DNA from: Rhizobium brockwellii
Lineage (GTDB): Bacteria > Pseudomonadota > Alphaproteobacteria > Rhizobiales > Rhizobiaceae
Direction: 5' to 3'
Assembly: GCF_000769405.2 (NCBI RefSeq)
Contig: NZ_CP053439.1
Location: 1,302,001 to 1,366,000, forward strand
DNA: 64,000 bases
Part shown: positions 36,211 through 44,734 of the stretch, in pieces
Layout: the number at the start of each line of letters is the position of its first letter
Position numbering within the stretch: the stretch's first letter is position 1
Program-made: the position numbers and the translations under genes
The notes under the pieces: generated by a model
Seen by the model: the letters and a program-made list of their open reading frames with translations, nothing else
Told to the model about the DNA's origin: nothing
Databases searched by the model: none

Positions 36211-37197
36211 CTACCAGCGCTGATGCACATGCGGCGCGATCAGCCGCTCGTAGATCTGGCGCGTTGCGGCCATGACATCGGCCGAAAGCGGCGCAAGGTC
36301 GGCGGCGGCCGCATTGCCCTTGGCCTGCTCGGCGTTACGCGCGCCGGGGATGACGACGGTGACGGCGTCGCTCATCAGGATCCACCGGAGCGCGAAGGCG
36401 GCCATCGTGGCGCCCCCGGGCACCAGCTTGCGCACCTCTTCCACCGCCTGCAGGCCGACCTCGAAGGGCACGCCGGCAAAGGTCTCGCCGACATCGAAGG
36501 CTTCGCCGTTGCGGTTGAAATTGCGGTGGTCGTCGCTGGCGAAATGCGTGTCCCGGGTGATCTTGCCGGAGAGAAGACCGCTTGCGAGCGGCACACGGGC
36601 GATGATCGCCACATTCCTGCGGCGTGCTTCCTGGAAGAACAGGTGATCGGGGCGCTGGCGGAAGATGTTGTAGATGATCTGGATGCTGACGACGCCGGGA
36701 TATTCGATCGCCTTCAGCGCGTCTTCGACCTTTTCGACGCTGACGCCGTAACCCTTGATCTTGCCGGCCTTCTGCAGCGCGTCCAGAGCCCCGAAGACCT
36801 CCGGCTGGTAAAGCACGTCGCGCGGCGGGCAGTGGAGCTGCACGAGGTCGAGGCTGTCGACGGCAAGATTCGTCAGGCTGCGGTCGATAAAGCCTTCGAG
36901 ATTAACTTTTGTGTAGCCTTCGGCGACATGCGGGTTGAGACGGCGGCCCGCCTTGGTGGCGACCATCGGCCGTTCACCGCCACGCGTCTTCAGCACGTCG
37001 GCAATGATCTTTTCCGAGCGGCCGTCGCCATAGACATCCGCCGTGTCGATGAATGTCATGCCGGCATCGAGTGCGGCATTCAGCGCCGCGCGTCCGTCCG
37101 CCTCGCTGATATCGCCCCAGGAGCCGCCGATCTGCCAGGCGCCGAAGCCGACATTGGTGACGGTGAAGGGCATGCGGCCAAAAGCATGGTGTTTCAT
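36211..37197 (-). CDS. Aldo/keto reductase
   Basis: The 328-residue TIM-barrel oxidoreductase has the AKR start (VTNVGFGAWQIGGSWG) and the catalytic Asp-Tyr pair in DTADVYGDGRSE. The lysine lies in VATKAGRR, the histidine in QLHCPP, and the NADPH-binding end in VTVVIPGARNAEQAKGN. The ATG at 37197 follows GGGAGG at 7 nt. Substrate is not predictable; general aldehyde detoxification is typical. It converges with the phytase-like gene across a shared terminator, and its upstream region contains RIME-like copy C. Confidence 0.9.
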   Translation of the reverse strand: MKHHAFGRMPFTVTNVGFGAWQIGGSWGDISEADGRAALNAALDAGMTFIDTADVYGDGRSEKIIADVLKTRGGERPMVATKAGRRLNPHVAEGYTKVNLEGFIDRSLTNLAVDSLDLVQLHCPPRDVLYQPEVFGALDALQKAGKIKGYGVSVEKVEDALKAIEYPGVVSIQIIYNIFRQRPDHLFFQEARRRNVAIIARVPLASGLLSGKITRDTHFASDDHRNFNRNGEAFDVGETFAGVPFEVGLQAVEEVRKLVPGGATMAAFALRWILMSDAVTVVIPGARNAEQAKGNAAAADLAPLSADVMAATRQIYERLIAPHVHQRW

Positions 37198-37211
37198 GAA
37201 AAATCCTCCCT

Positions 37212-37307
37212 ACTGCATGTCGCCCGGAAGTGTGCGGGGAACAACGACATGCATAAAAACAAAGAGCCAAAGCGCGTCGCATGATTCAAGCAAGGTGCGA
37301 CGCGCTG
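37212..37307. repeat. RIME-like element, copy C
   Basis: The first palindrome has arms GCATGTCG (37215) and CGACATGC (ending 37252). A linker ATAAAAACAAAGAGCC, nearly the same as in copy A, follows. The second palindrome has arms AGCGCGTCGCA (37271) and TGCGACGCGCT (ending 37306). It lies in the 5' region of the aldo/keto reductase gene. Confidence 0.82.
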
Positions 37308-37434
37308 ATGAAAGACAATGGCACTATCAGCCGGGTGACTTTGCGGCAATTGTCGATCCGGCTTTGATTGGTCGCTCCGATGAAATATCGTTCTGCTACA
37401 AGGCTTCAACCGCATGGATGGAAAAGGACAGATC

Positions 37435-37836
37435 ATGGAGATCAAACCCGTCGGCTCTCGCCCCTCGACGAAGCCACCGGCCGACTATTTCACCGGCGCC
37501 GTTCGCCAGGATCCGCTGATGGAGACGCCGCCGCCGGCACGGGCGAGGGCGGTCTCCGTCACCTTCGAGCCTGGCGCCCGCACGGCCTGGCATACGCATC
37601 CGCTGGGACAGACGCTGATCGTGACATCAGGCAAGGGCATCGCCCAGAGCTGGGGCGGGGGCATTCGCGAGATCCGCGCCGGCGATACCGTCTGGTTCTC
37701 GCCGGGCGAAAAACATTGGCACGGTGCTGCCCCGGATACGGCGATGACGCATATCGCCATCCATGAGGCGCTGGACGGCAACCACGTCGACTGGATGGAA
37801 AAGGTCAGCGACGAGCAATATTCCGGTAAAGTGTGA
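37435..37836 (+). CDS. Cupin-domain protein
   Basis: The 133-residue single-domain cupin has intact metal-site motifs. Motif 1 is [20 protein letters not shown] (two His, with Gln in the usual Glu-side position), and motif 2 is [18 protein letters not shown]. It resembles the small cupins often annotated next to carboxymuconolactone decarboxylase or aldo/keto reductase genes in rhizobia. It starts at the ATG at 37435 behind AAAGGA and runs divergently from the aldo/keto reductase gene. Function is unknown; a role in reactive carbonyl metabolism is only a guess from context. Confidence 0.85.
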   Translation: MEIKPVGSRPSTKPPADYFTGAVRQDPLMETPPPARARAVSVTFEPGARTAWHTHPLGQTLIVTSGKGIAQSWGGGIREIRAGDTVWFSPGEKHWHGAAPDTAMTHIAIHEALDGNHVDWMEKVSDEQYSGKV

Positions 37837-37841
37837 GCTGA

Positions 37842-38447
37842 TCAGAGCCGCTTCAGGCAATAGGAAAAATGCGCGTGCGATTCGACTGTCAGAAACTCGA
37901 ATTGCCAGCCGTAATCCCTGCAGAACTTGGTGACCGCCTCGACGACGCCATAGACGATCGGCTTGACCGTATTGCCGGTGCAGAAATCATGCCCGGCAAT
38001 GCGCCCCGTCCGCTTCACCTTCTTTTCGCAGAGCAGCAGTTCCTGCCAGGTGAGATCGAAGGAATGATCGGTATCGATATAGGCCCAGTCGAGGAAATCG
38101 TCTTCGAATTCGGCAAGCTTTTCGAGTGAGGTGCCTTGCATCAGGTGCAGTCGGCCGGCCTCGATCTCGGCCGCGAAATTCGTGTGGATCGAGTCGAGCC
38201 CGGAGCTGTAGCGATCCATCGACCAGGGATCGATGAGATAGAGCTGCGCCGGTCGGTTCTTTTCCAGGATCTCGGCCGTATATTCGCCGAAGGCTGCTCC
38301 CACCTCGACGCCGATGCCGCCGTTCGGAATCCGATAAAGCAGCTCGCCGCGATCCGGCAGCAGACGGGCATTTTCCATGTGGTGGGCGCTGAGCGGGGTG
38401 CGCGGCATGCTCGCCCGGAGCGCCTGCCTTTCTTCACGTGTCTTCAT
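37842..38447 (-). CDS. Class I SAM-dependent methyltransferase
   Basis: The 201-residue protein has the SAM-binding motif I GVEVGAAFGEYTAEIL near residue 45, an acidic post-I residue in LYLIDPW, and a motif like DFLDWAYIDTDHSFD characteristic of the Methyltransf_24 group. The ATG at 38447 is preferred; the frame runs open upstream to 39002, but that part lies opposite other genes. A Pho box on the same strand lies 77-94 bp upstream (38524-38541), suggesting induction under phosphate starvation. Substrate is unknown. It converges with the cupin gene with a 5-bp gap. Confidence 0.85.
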   Translation of the reverse strand: MKTREERQALRASMPRTPLSAHHMENARLLPDRGELLYRIPNGGIGVEVGAAFGEYTAEILEKNRPAQLYLIDPWSMDRYSSGLDSIHTNFAAEIEAGRLHLMQGTSLEKLAEFEDDFLDWAYIDTDHSFDLTWQELLLCEKKVKRTGRIAGHDFCTGNTVKPIVYGVVEAVTKFCRDYGWQFEFLTVESHAHFSYCLKRL

Positions 38448-38523
38448 CTCTGATCTCGGGATTGCGGGCGACTGACGGCGGCCCTGATGCGGTTTGACGG
38501 GAAGGTAGGAGCAGCCGGCACCG

Positions 38524-38541
38524 ATGACAACCGCATGACAG
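38524..38541 (-). promoter_or_regulatory. Pho box upstream of methyltransferase gene
   Basis: On the minus strand the sequence is CTGTCAT-GCGG-TTGTCAT, matching 13 of 14 positions of the PhoB consensus. It sits between the divergent methyltransferase and the 38616 gene, pointing at the former. Confidence 0.7.
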
Positions 38542-38615
38542 GAATTTGCTTCTTTCGAACAAACCGCTAAGTTCCATCTGTGAACTGACGAAAAAGCCTC
38601 GGGAGGAGCGATTTC

Positions 38616-38969
38616 ATGAAACGCATGTGGCCTGAAGAATTCAACGCCATCATCAGCGGAGCTGAGGAGGTGATGTTGGAAACACCAGCCGAGGCCGGCG
38701 AAGCGCCGCTGCAGCGCAAGGCGCTGAAGGCGCGAATCACCATGCAGGATTACGAGCGGATCTGGCCGCTCGCCGAGATGCGCTTCCGGCTTGGCGAAAG
38801 AGATGGCAAGGCCATCACGCTGATCACCACCAACCCCCACTATCATCCCTGGCACCCGAAGGACGGCGGCAGTGTCGATTCCGTGTCGGACAGTGGCCGC
38901 CATTACAAGACGGAATATCTCGTCGTGCACTTCTTGCTCGACGACGTGAAGGAAACGTCTCCCGCCTGA
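38616..38969 (+). CDS. Hypothetical protein
   Basis: This is a 117-residue soluble protein without signal peptide or membrane segments. I do not recognise a family. Visible features are MQDYERIWPLAEMRFRL in the middle and a histidine-rich turn (TTNPHYHPWHP) near residue 75, then a hydrophobic TEYLVVHFLLDDV end. The ATG follows GGGAGGAGCG, a strong ribosome binding site, so expression is likely. It is divergent from the methyltransferase gene and precedes gpx by 132 bp on the same strand. Confidence 0.6.
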   Translation: MKRMWPEEFNAIISGAEEVMLETPAEAGEAPLQRKALKARITMQDYERIWPLAEMRFRLGERDGKAITLITTNPHYHPWHPKDGGSVDSVSDSGRHYKTEYLVVHFLLDDVKETSPA

Positions 38970-39101
38970 GGTGCTGAGGCCCGGTGCGGCCGGAAGCCGC
39001 ACCGGCGTCCTGTGGAAGCCAAGTTGATCCCGACGCTGATGACAACAGCGGCGATATCGCTAAGCTTGGCGAAACATATCCTTACGAAATCGGAGGTTCC
39101 C

Positions 39102-39650
39102 GTGACGGGCAATGTGCTGGATATCCCGGTCAAGACTGTGGATGGTCGTGAGACCACGCTCAACGAATACAAGGGCAGGGTGCTCTTGGTCGTCAATGTC
39201 GCCTCGAAATGTGGGCTCACCGTCCAATATGGGGGGCTGGAAAAGCTCTATGGGGAAAAGCGCGAGCGCGGCTTCGTCATCGCCGCCTTTCCCGCCAACG
39301 ACTTCAAGGGCCAGGAGCCCGGCACCGACGCCGAGATTCTCGATTTCTGCACCAGCACCTACGACGTCACCTTCCCGATCTTCTCGAAGATCTCGGTCAA
39401 GGGCGAGGCCCAACACCCGCTTTACCGGCAGCTGACCAAGTCGGGTGTCGCGACGACGGGCGACGGCCCGATGCGCGAACGCCTGAAATCCCATGGCATG
39501 ACCGGCGGCGATGAGGACGACATCCTCTGGAACTTCGAAAAATTCCTGATCGGCCGCGACGGCAAAGTCGCCGCCCGATTCGCGCCGGATGTGACGGCGG
39601 ACGATTCGCGGCTGGTTTCCGCTGTGGATAAAGAACTGGCGAAGGGATGA
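39102..39650 (+). CDS. Glutathione peroxidase family protein (Cys type)
   Basis: The 182-residue peroxidase has the active-site cysteine in NVASKCGLTVQYGGLEKLY (Cys37), the second motif FPANDFKGQEPGTDAEI, and ILWNFEKFLIGRDGKV with the conserved Trp-Asn-Phe. It uses cysteine, not selenocysteine, and such enzymes generally take electrons from thioredoxin. The start is a GTG at 39102, because GGAGG lies 5 nt upstream; the frame is open for 30 further codons without a ribosome binding site. A degraded copy of its last 20 codons is found at about 40330. Confidence 0.9.
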   Translation: MTGNVLDIPVKTVDGRETTLNEYKGRVLLVVNVASKCGLTVQYGGLEKLYGEKRERGFVIAAFPANDFKGQEPGTDAEILDFCTSTYDVTFPIFSKISVKGEAQHPLYRQLTKSGVATTGDGPMRERLKSHGMTGGDEDDILWNFEKFLIGRDGKVAARFAPDVTADDSRLVSAVDKELAKG

Positions 39651-39755
39651 ATGGTGGGCGATGAGCACCCCACGGACAGCGGGATGCTCATTACCCCGAT
39701 CACGCTCTCACATCTCAGTCGGAGAAAATGAGAAAGCGCATCCGGTGCCGTTCCA
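39594..39755 (+). repeat. Diverged direct repeat, copy 1 (gpx end plus gene remnant)
   Basis: It spans the last codons of the glutathione peroxidase gene, the following spacer, and a minus-strand remnant encoding G-T-G-CAFSFSPTEM-stop (about 39717-39755). The same order recurs at 40336-40496. Confidence 0.75.
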
Positions 39756-39761
39756 AGATCC

Positions 39762-39974
39762 TCAGATCCCGAGCACGGTCACAAGCGGGGGCGTAAAGTC
39801 CTTGAAGCCCACTCTGGGCCAGTCGCACCTCTTGTCGAATTTCGTCTTTGCTTCGTGGCGCTGGCATTGCGGATGCGTCTTGAATGCATATCCGGGCAGG
39901 GTGACATACCGTGCACTTGTGGTGCAAAGGGCAATCGCGATGCACAGCGTCAATGCGGAGCGCAGGGTCCTCAT
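39762..39974 (-). CDS. Small exported protein of unknown function
   Basis: The 70-residue protein starts at the ATG at 39974 with an excellent GGAGG six bases upstream. A signal peptide (MRTLRSALTLCIAIALCTTSA) leads a mature part of about 49 residues that is basic and has two cysteines (HPQCQRHEAKTKFDKRCDW), ending PPLVTVLGI. No family is recognised. It is wedged between the two halves of a diverged direct repeat, so it arrived together with, or after, that rearrangement. Confidence 0.6.
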   Translation of the reverse strand: MRTLRSALTLCIAIALCTTSARYVTLPGYAFKTHPQCQRHEAKTKFDKRCDWPRVGFKDFTPPLVTVLGI

Positions 39975-40451
39975 GGCACACCTCCAGGCGTGATGAACCT
40001 TCGAGCGCGGAGACTTTCCGGGCGGCGAATTCTCCCACTTTTGCCGGCCCCTATCCATTCGCCCAATAGGAGGTGGCGCGGCGGTTGGGAGTAGTCCGTT
40101 TTATGGAGCGCTGGCTTTCTGACGGCGCTCATCTGCCGGATGTAACGCCTTGCTGCGCCGGAACGTTTCGCCGAATCCACCTGGAGAACGCAGACCTGCC
40201 CACAACTCGGACCGTGGGGTGCCGCCGAGCGGAGCATCGGCCAGCCGATTGCACCGGGCACGGAGAGTCGTGACGAACCGATAGGCGGCGGGTGGGTTTT
40301 AGCAATGATCACCGCTTCGCTTTGCGTCGGATCTAGCGGCGGACGATTCGCGGCTGGTGTCGGCGGTGAATCCAGAACTGGCGAAGCGATGAGATGGTGG
40401 CGATGAGTGCCCGCCAGACGGCAAGGCGTGCCCATCACCCCAATCACATGG
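39975..40451. other. Intergenic region with duplicated gpx tail
   Basis: The 477 bp between two minus-strand small exported protein genes contain no supported gene. The right third (from 40336) is the second copy of the gpx-tail repeat. The left part shows no recognisable structure beyond GC-rich sequence. Confidence 0.5.
40330..40392 (+). pseudogene. Fragment of glutathione peroxidase C-terminus
   Basis: In frame it reads SDLAADDSRLVSAVNPELAK and then R-stop, against PDVTADDSRLVSAVDKELAK and G-stop at the end of the intact gene. Nothing of the rest of gpx is present upstream, so this is a duplicated 3' end. Confidence 0.75.
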
Positions 40452-40496
40452 TCACATCTGCGTCAGAGAAAATGAGAAGGCGCATCGGGCGCCGCT
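40336..40496 (+). repeat. Diverged direct repeat, copy 2
   Basis: This is the counterpart of 39594-39755. It contains the gpx tail fragment and the 3' end of the intact 40452 gene, whose product ends RCAFSFSLTQM. Confidence 0.75.
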
Positions 40497-40850
40497 CATA
40501 AACGAAACGCGGTTTTGGAAAAACGAAAACGTATATTCATCGCCGCTTTGACCGCTGTCTTTGAAAGATGCGGGGAATCGGCTGATTGTGCTTAAGACGC
40601 CGCGCTGGCTGGTTTTCTTGATTTCTAGGCTGCAGGCTGAATTGTCGGCATCGACCGACAAATTAATCGGCAGATCTGACGGCATTTTCAGGAGATAGGT
40701 CCTGGCTTCACGCGCCGGGGTTTCTCCTGAGGTCGTCATCGTCTGGTCCCCAGTAGATAGGAAAACCTCTTGCGCCGGCTCTCTGGCAATGCACGGCGGC
40801 GCAGCCACGCTGGCGAGAAGCAGCGTAGAGATGATCGCAACGGTTTTCAT
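40452..40850 (-). CDS. Small exported protein of unknown function
   Basis: The 132-residue protein starts with a Sec signal peptide (MKTVAIISTLLLASVAAPPCIA), and the ATG has AGGAG 8 nt upstream. The mature part resembles a small beta-rich domain with two cysteines (NSACSLEIKK and GARCAFSFSL). The segment TYLLKMPSDLPINLSVDADNS, followed by phenylalanine-rich strands, recalls periplasmic inhibitor or lectin-like folds, but no family can be named. A remnant of a second copy of its C-terminus lies at 39717-39755. Confidence 0.65.
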   Translation of the reverse strand: MKTVAIISTLLLASVAAPPCIAREPAQEVFLSTGDQTMTTSGETPAREARTYLLKMPSDLPINLSVDADNSACSLEIKKTSQRGVLSTISRFPASFKDSGQSGDEYTFSFFQNRVSFMSGARCAFSFSLTQM

Positions 40851-40951
40851 GAGGTGTCTCCTGACGAAACACCTTGCGCAGATCGTGACCGGATTAGCGA
40901 GCTAATTCGGGAGCCTAAGTCTGATGAACAAGCAGCAGGAAGGTTTGGAAA

Positions 40952-41027
40952 TGGTGGGCGATGACGGACTCGAACCGCCGACATCCTCGGTGTAAACGAG
41001 GCGCTCTACCAACTGAGCTAATCGCCC
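40952..41027 (-). tRNA. tRNA-Val (TAC)
   Basis: The minus strand begins GGGCGATTAGCTCAG and ends with CGCCCACCA. The anticodon arm is CCTCG-TTTACAC-CGAGG, giving anticodon TAC. The acceptor, D, anticodon and T arms all pair, and CCA is encoded. Confidence 0.95.
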
Positions 41028-41431
41028 ATCGCAAACGAAGCCGGATCGGCCTGCCGCGTTGGTGGCCGTGATCTATGCGGATCGCGGCAAAACCGCAAGA
41101 GTGTTTGTGAAGATTTTTTGATTTTTTTGGTGGTGGTCCCGTGTCTTGCAATGCCGCTTAGGTTCGGCTCGGTTGTGGAAAAGTGAGGGGAGGGTGGAGA
41201 GCATCTCTGTTTCGAAGGCGCTGCGTCTGCGCCTGAGCATCGCTGCGGAAGACGGAAGTGCCGGCTTTTGTTCGTCTGGCACCCAACCCGCCGAAACAAT
41301 TCGCGAACTGTCATGGTTTTGTCTCCAAACCTGCTTGACACTAAAAGGCGAACCCCGTAGTTAGCCGCTCATCGAAACGGGCAGCCGTTTTGGAGAGGGT
41401 GCTAGGGCATCCGGACTGCTTGAAATGAATT
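41028..41431. other. Region between tRNA-Val and tRNA-Asp genes
   Basis: About 400 bp without a supported gene. It carries the outward promoters of the two tRNA transcription units, including a near-consensus one at 41335-41363. T-rich runs near 41110-41130 are on the tRNA-Val side. Confidence 0.4.
41335..41363 (+). promoter_or_regulatory. Sigma-70 promoter of the tRNA-Asp genes
   Basis: TTGACA (41335-41340) is followed after 17 nt by TAGTTA (41358-41363), with a predicted start about 60 nt before the first tRNA-Asp. Confidence 0.65.
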
Positions 41432-41508
41432 GCGGGTGTAGCTCAGTTGGTTAGAGTGCCGGCCTGTCACGCCGGAGGTCGCGGGTTCGAGCCCCGTCAC
41501 TCGCGCCA
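41432..41508 (+). tRNA. tRNA-Asp (GTC), copy 1
   Basis: It starts GCGGGTGTAGCTCAG and ends ACTCGCGCCA. The anticodon stem-loop CCGGC-CTGTCAC-GCCGG gives GTC. It encodes CCA. Confidence 0.95.
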
Positions 41509-41592
41509 TTTCAAGTCTTGTAAAACGCAAATGCGATTTGTCGTTTGTCCGGTTGTCTTTATTCTCGCGGCCGCAAAATGGCCGATCAATGC

Positions 41593-41669
41593 GCGGGTGT
41601 AGCTCAGTCGGTTAGAGTGCCGGCCTGTCACGCCGGAGGTCGCGGGTTCGAGCCCCGTCACTCGCGCCA
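41593..41669 (+). tRNA. tRNA-Asp (GTC), copy 2
   Basis: It is identical to copy 1 except for one base in the D-loop (CAGTCGG in place of CAGTTGG). The two genes are 84 bp apart and probably cotranscribed. Confidence 0.95.
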
Positions 41670-41912
41670 TTTCTTCCGAAAGCCATGCAGTTTCCAATGG
41701 TCAGGCATGCAGGTTCAAACGGCTTGCACGGATTTGTCGCGACATCGTTGCATCTGCTTGATAATGTCCGCGCGACACGCGTCGAATTGCCTCTGTAAAA
41801 GTCTTGCGCCGGGGCCTCGGCTGCGCTAACCACGGCTTGTTGCAACGCACGTTCGCTTGTCGGGCATTTGCCCAAATGCGCCGCCTGGCGTCACCGGCAA
41901 GCAGGGATGAAC

Positions 41913-42281
41913 ATGATGACTGAACTGCTCAGTTCTTATATTCCGATCGCTATCTTCATTGCTATTGCGCTCGTCATCGGCCTGGCTCTGCTCATTGCGC
42001 CGTTCGCCGTGGCTTTCAAAGCGCCTGATTCGGAAAAGCTCTCGGCTTACGAATGCGGCTTCAACGCTTTCGACGACGCCCGCATGAAGTTCGACATCCG
42101 CTTCTACCTCGTGTCGATTCTCTTCATCATCTTCGATCTCGAAGTCGCCTTCCTCTTCCCTTGGGCCGTTTCCTTCGGCGCCATCGGCTGGTTCGGCTTC
42201 TGGTCCATGATGGTCTTCCTTCTCGTGCTGACCATCGGCTTTATCTATGAATGGAAGAAGGGAGCCCTGGAATGGGAGTAG
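41913..42281 (+). CDS. nuoA: NADH-quinone oxidoreductase subunit A
   Basis: The 122-residue membrane subunit has three helices and the conserved acidic loop [28 protein letters not shown], whose cysteine marks the quinone-site region. The ATG at 41913 (MMTELLSSY) has AGGG six bases upstream; ATGs at 41907 and 41916 are also possible. It opens the nuo operon, 244 bp after the second tRNA-Asp, and overlaps nuoB. Confidence 0.94.
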   Translation: MMTELLSSYIPIAIFIAIALVIGLALLIAPFAVAFKAPDSEKLSAYECGFNAFDDARMKFDIRFYLVSILFIIFDLEVAFLFPWAVSFGAIGWFGFWSMMVFLLVLTIGFIYEWKKGALEWE

Positions 42282-42856
42282 CCCCTGTGAGCAATCAGCC
42301 GCTTGTCGCCCAGCAGCCGAAGGGGATCATCGATCCCTCGACCGGCAAGCCGATCGGCAGCAACGACCCATTTTTCGGCGAGATCAACAATGAGCTCGCC
42401 GACAAGGGTTTCCTCGTCACTTCGACCGACGAGCTGATCAACTGGGCCCGCACCGGCTCGCTGATGTGGATGACTTTCGGTCTTGCCTGCTGCGCCGTCG
42501 AAATGATGCAGCTGTCCATGCCGCGTTATGATGTCGAGCGCTTCGGCTTTGCGCCGCGCGCCTCGCCGCGCCAATCCGACGTGATGATCGTCGCCGGCAC
42601 GCTCACCAACAAGATGGCGCCCGCTCTACGCAAGGTCTACGACCAGATGCCTGAGCCGCGCTACGTCATCTCGATGGGCTCCTGCGCCAATGGCGGCGGC
42701 TATTATCACTATTCCTATTCGGTGGTACGCGGCTGTGACCGCATCGTGCCGATCGACATCTACGTGCCGGGCTGTCCCCCCACGGCAGAGGCGCTGCTTT
42801 ACGGCGTGCTTCTGCTGCAGAAGAAGATCCGGCGTACCGGCACGATCGAACGCTAA
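42272..42856 (+). CDS. nuoB: NADH-quinone oxidoreductase subunit B
   Basis: The 194-residue subunit carries iron-sulfur cluster N2. Ligand cysteines appear in [10 protein letters not shown] (adjacent pair), in [16 protein letters not shown], and in [14 protein letters not shown]. The ATG at 42272 overlaps the end of nuoA by 10 bp and follows GGGAG. The N-terminal tail of about 30 residues is longer than in E. coli, as usual in alphaproteobacteria. It receives electrons from NuoI and passes them to quinone. Confidence 0.96.
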   Translation: MGVAPVSNQPLVAQQPKGIIDPSTGKPIGSNDPFFGEINNELADKGFLVTSTDELINWARTGSLMWMTFGLACCAVEMMQLSMPRYDVERFGFAPRASPRQSDVMIVAGTLTNKMAPALRKVYDQMPEPRYVISMGSCANGGGYYHYSYSVVRGCDRIVPIDIYVPGCPPTAEALLYGVLLLQKKIRRTGTIER

Positions 42857-42875
42857 GGGTTAAGGACAAGGCAAT

Positions 42876-43478
42876 ATGAGTGAAGCCCTGACTGAGCTTG
42901 CGTCCTACCTTGGCGAAGCGCGCGGCAACTTGATCGCCGCATCGCAGATGAAGTATGGCGAACTGACGCTGACGACGACGGGTGAAAACCTGGTCGCGCT
43001 TCTGACTTTCCTGCGCGACGACGCCAAATGCGGTTTCGTCAACCTGATCGATATTTGCGGGGTCGATTGGCCGCAGCGCGAGCTGCGTTTCGACGTCGTC
43101 TACCACCTGCTGTCGCCGAAGAAGAACCTGCGCATCCGCATCAAGGTCGCAACGGATGAAGATACGCCGGTTCCGTCTGCCTGCCCCGTCTATCCCGGTG
43201 CCGACTGGTTCGAGCGCGAGACCTGGGACATGTACGGCGTGCTCTTCACCGGTCATCCGGACCTGCGCCGCATCCTGACCGACTACGGCTTTGAAGGTCA
43301 TCCGCTGCGCAAGGATTTCCCGACCACCGGCTTCGTTGAAGTGCGCTACGACGACGCGGCAAAGCGCGTCGTCTACGAGCCAGTCGAGCTGAAGCAGGAA
43401 TTCCGTAACTTCGACTTTATGTCGCCATGGGAAGGCACGGAGTATGTGCTGCCGGGCGACGAGAAAGCGAAGCAATAA
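42876..43478 (+). CDS. nuoC: NADH-quinone oxidoreductase subunit C
   Basis: This 200-residue separate subunit (not fused to NuoD as in E. coli) has the 30-kDa signature [37 protein letters not shown] and the VEVRYDD tail. It forms part of the peripheral arm and holds NuoD. It lies 19 bp after nuoB, with an AAGG upstream. Confidence 0.96.
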   Translation: MSEALTELASYLGEARGNLIAASQMKYGELTLTTTGENLVALLTFLRDDAKCGFVNLIDICGVDWPQRELRFDVVYHLLSPKKNLRIRIKVATDEDTPVPSACPVYPGADWFERETWDMYGVLFTGHPDLRRILTDYGFEGHPLRKDFPTTGFVEVRYDDAAKRVVYEPVELKQEFRNFDFMSPWEGTEYVLPGDEKAKQ

Positions 43479-43543
43479 ATTCAAGGTGGTTAGTGGGCTT
43501 AGCCCGCCATTCACTAGTTATCTGAGAACGCGAGCCCATCGCC

Positions 43544-44734
43544 ATGACAGAACATAACGTCCGCAACTTCAATATCAATTTCGGACCGCAGCATCCGGCG
43601 GCGCACGGCGTTCTTCGTCTTGTCCTGGAGCTTGACGGCGAAATTGTGGAGCGGGTCGATCCGCATATCGGCCTTTTGCATCGCGGCACCGAAAAGCTGA
43701 TCGAGACCAAGACCTATCTTCAGGCCGTGCCCTATTTCGATCGCCTCGACTACGTCGCGCCGATGAACCAGGAACATGCCTATGCGATGGCCGTCGAAAA
43801 GCTGCTCGGCATCGAGATCCCGATTCGCGGCCAGCTGATCCGCGTTCTCTATTCGGAAATCGGTCGCATCCTGTCGCACCTCCTGAACGTCACGACGCAG
43901 GCCATGGACGTCGGCGCGCTGACGCCGCCGCTCTGGGGCTTCGAAGAGCGTGAAAAGCTGATGGTGTTCTACGAGCGCGCCAGCGGCTCACGCATGCATG
44001 CCGCTTATATCCGTCCGGGCGGCGTCCACCAGGATCTGCCCGAACAGCTCGTGCAGGATATCGGCGCCTGGTGCGACCCGTTCCTGAAGGCGCTTGACGA
44101 CATCGACAACCTGTTGACCGGCAACCGCATCTTCAAGCAGCGCAACGTCGATATCGGCGTCGTCTCGCTGGAGGAATGCTGGGCCTGGGGCTTCTCCGGC
44201 GTCATGGTGCGCGGTTCCGGTGCGGCCTGGGATCTGCGTCGCGCCCAGCCCTATGAATGTTATTCCGATCTCGAATTCGATATCCCGATCGGCAAGAATG
44301 GCGACAACTACGACCGTTATCTGATCCGCATGATCGAGATGCGCGAATCGGTCCGCATCATGAAGCAATGCGTCAACCGTCTGCTCTCGGATGCGAAGAC
44401 CGGTCCTTTCTCGTCGATCGACGGCAAGGTCGTGCCGCCGAAGCGCGGCGAGATGAAGCGCTCGATGGAAGCGCTGATCCACCACTTCAAGCTCTATACC
44501 GAAGGCTATCATGTGCCGGCCGGCGAGGTTTATGCCGCCGTCGAAGCGCCGAAGGGCGAATTCGGCGTCTATCTCGTCTCCGACGGCACCAACAAGCCCT
44601 ATCGCTGCAAGATCCGCGCCCCCGGTTATGCCCATCTGCAGGCGATGGACTTCATGTGCCGCGGCCACCAGCTTGCCGACGTCGCGGCCGTCCTCGGCTC
44701 GCTCGACATCGTCTTCGGCGAGGTGGATCGCTGA
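43544..44734 (+). CDS. nuoD: NADH-quinone oxidoreductase subunit D
   Basis: The 396-residue 49-kDa subunit shapes the quinone site together with NuoB. The start [15 protein letters not shown] carries the quinone-head histidine, with [12 protein letters not shown] and the invariant [14 protein letters not shown] following. The C-terminus DIVFGEVDR is standard. Its TGA overlaps the ATG of the next small gene, so that gene is translated by coupling. Confidence 0.97.
   Translation: MTEHNVRNFNINFGPQHPAAHGVLRLVLELDGEIVERVDPHIGLLHRGTEKLIETKTYLQAVPYFDRLDYVAPMNQEHAYAMAVEKLLGIEIPIRGQLIRVLYSEIGRILSHLLNVTTQAMDVGALTPPLWGFEEREKLMVFYERASGSRMHAAYIRPGGVHQDLPEQLVQDIGAWCDPFLKALDDIDNLLTGNRIFKQRNVDIGVVSLEECWAWGFSGVMVRGSGAAWDLRRAQPYECYSDLEFDIPIGKNGDNYDRYLIRMIEMRESVRIMKQCVNRLLSDAKTGPFSSIDGKVVPPKRGEMKRSMEALIHHFKLYTEGYHVPAGEVYAAVEAPKGEFGVYLVSDGTNKPYRCKIRAPGYAHLQAMDFMCRGHQLADVAAVLGSLDIVFGEVDR

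Noticed and set aside
39971..40447. Long minus-strand frame across the gpx duplication
   Set aside because: Proline/arginine-rich product, overlapping the repeat copy and the start of a better supported small gene. It has no domain.
41316..41340. CTGTCAT near the tRNA-Asp promoter as a Pho box
   Set aside because: The second half-site (TTGTCTC) is poor and the site overlaps a constitutive-looking tRNA promoter.
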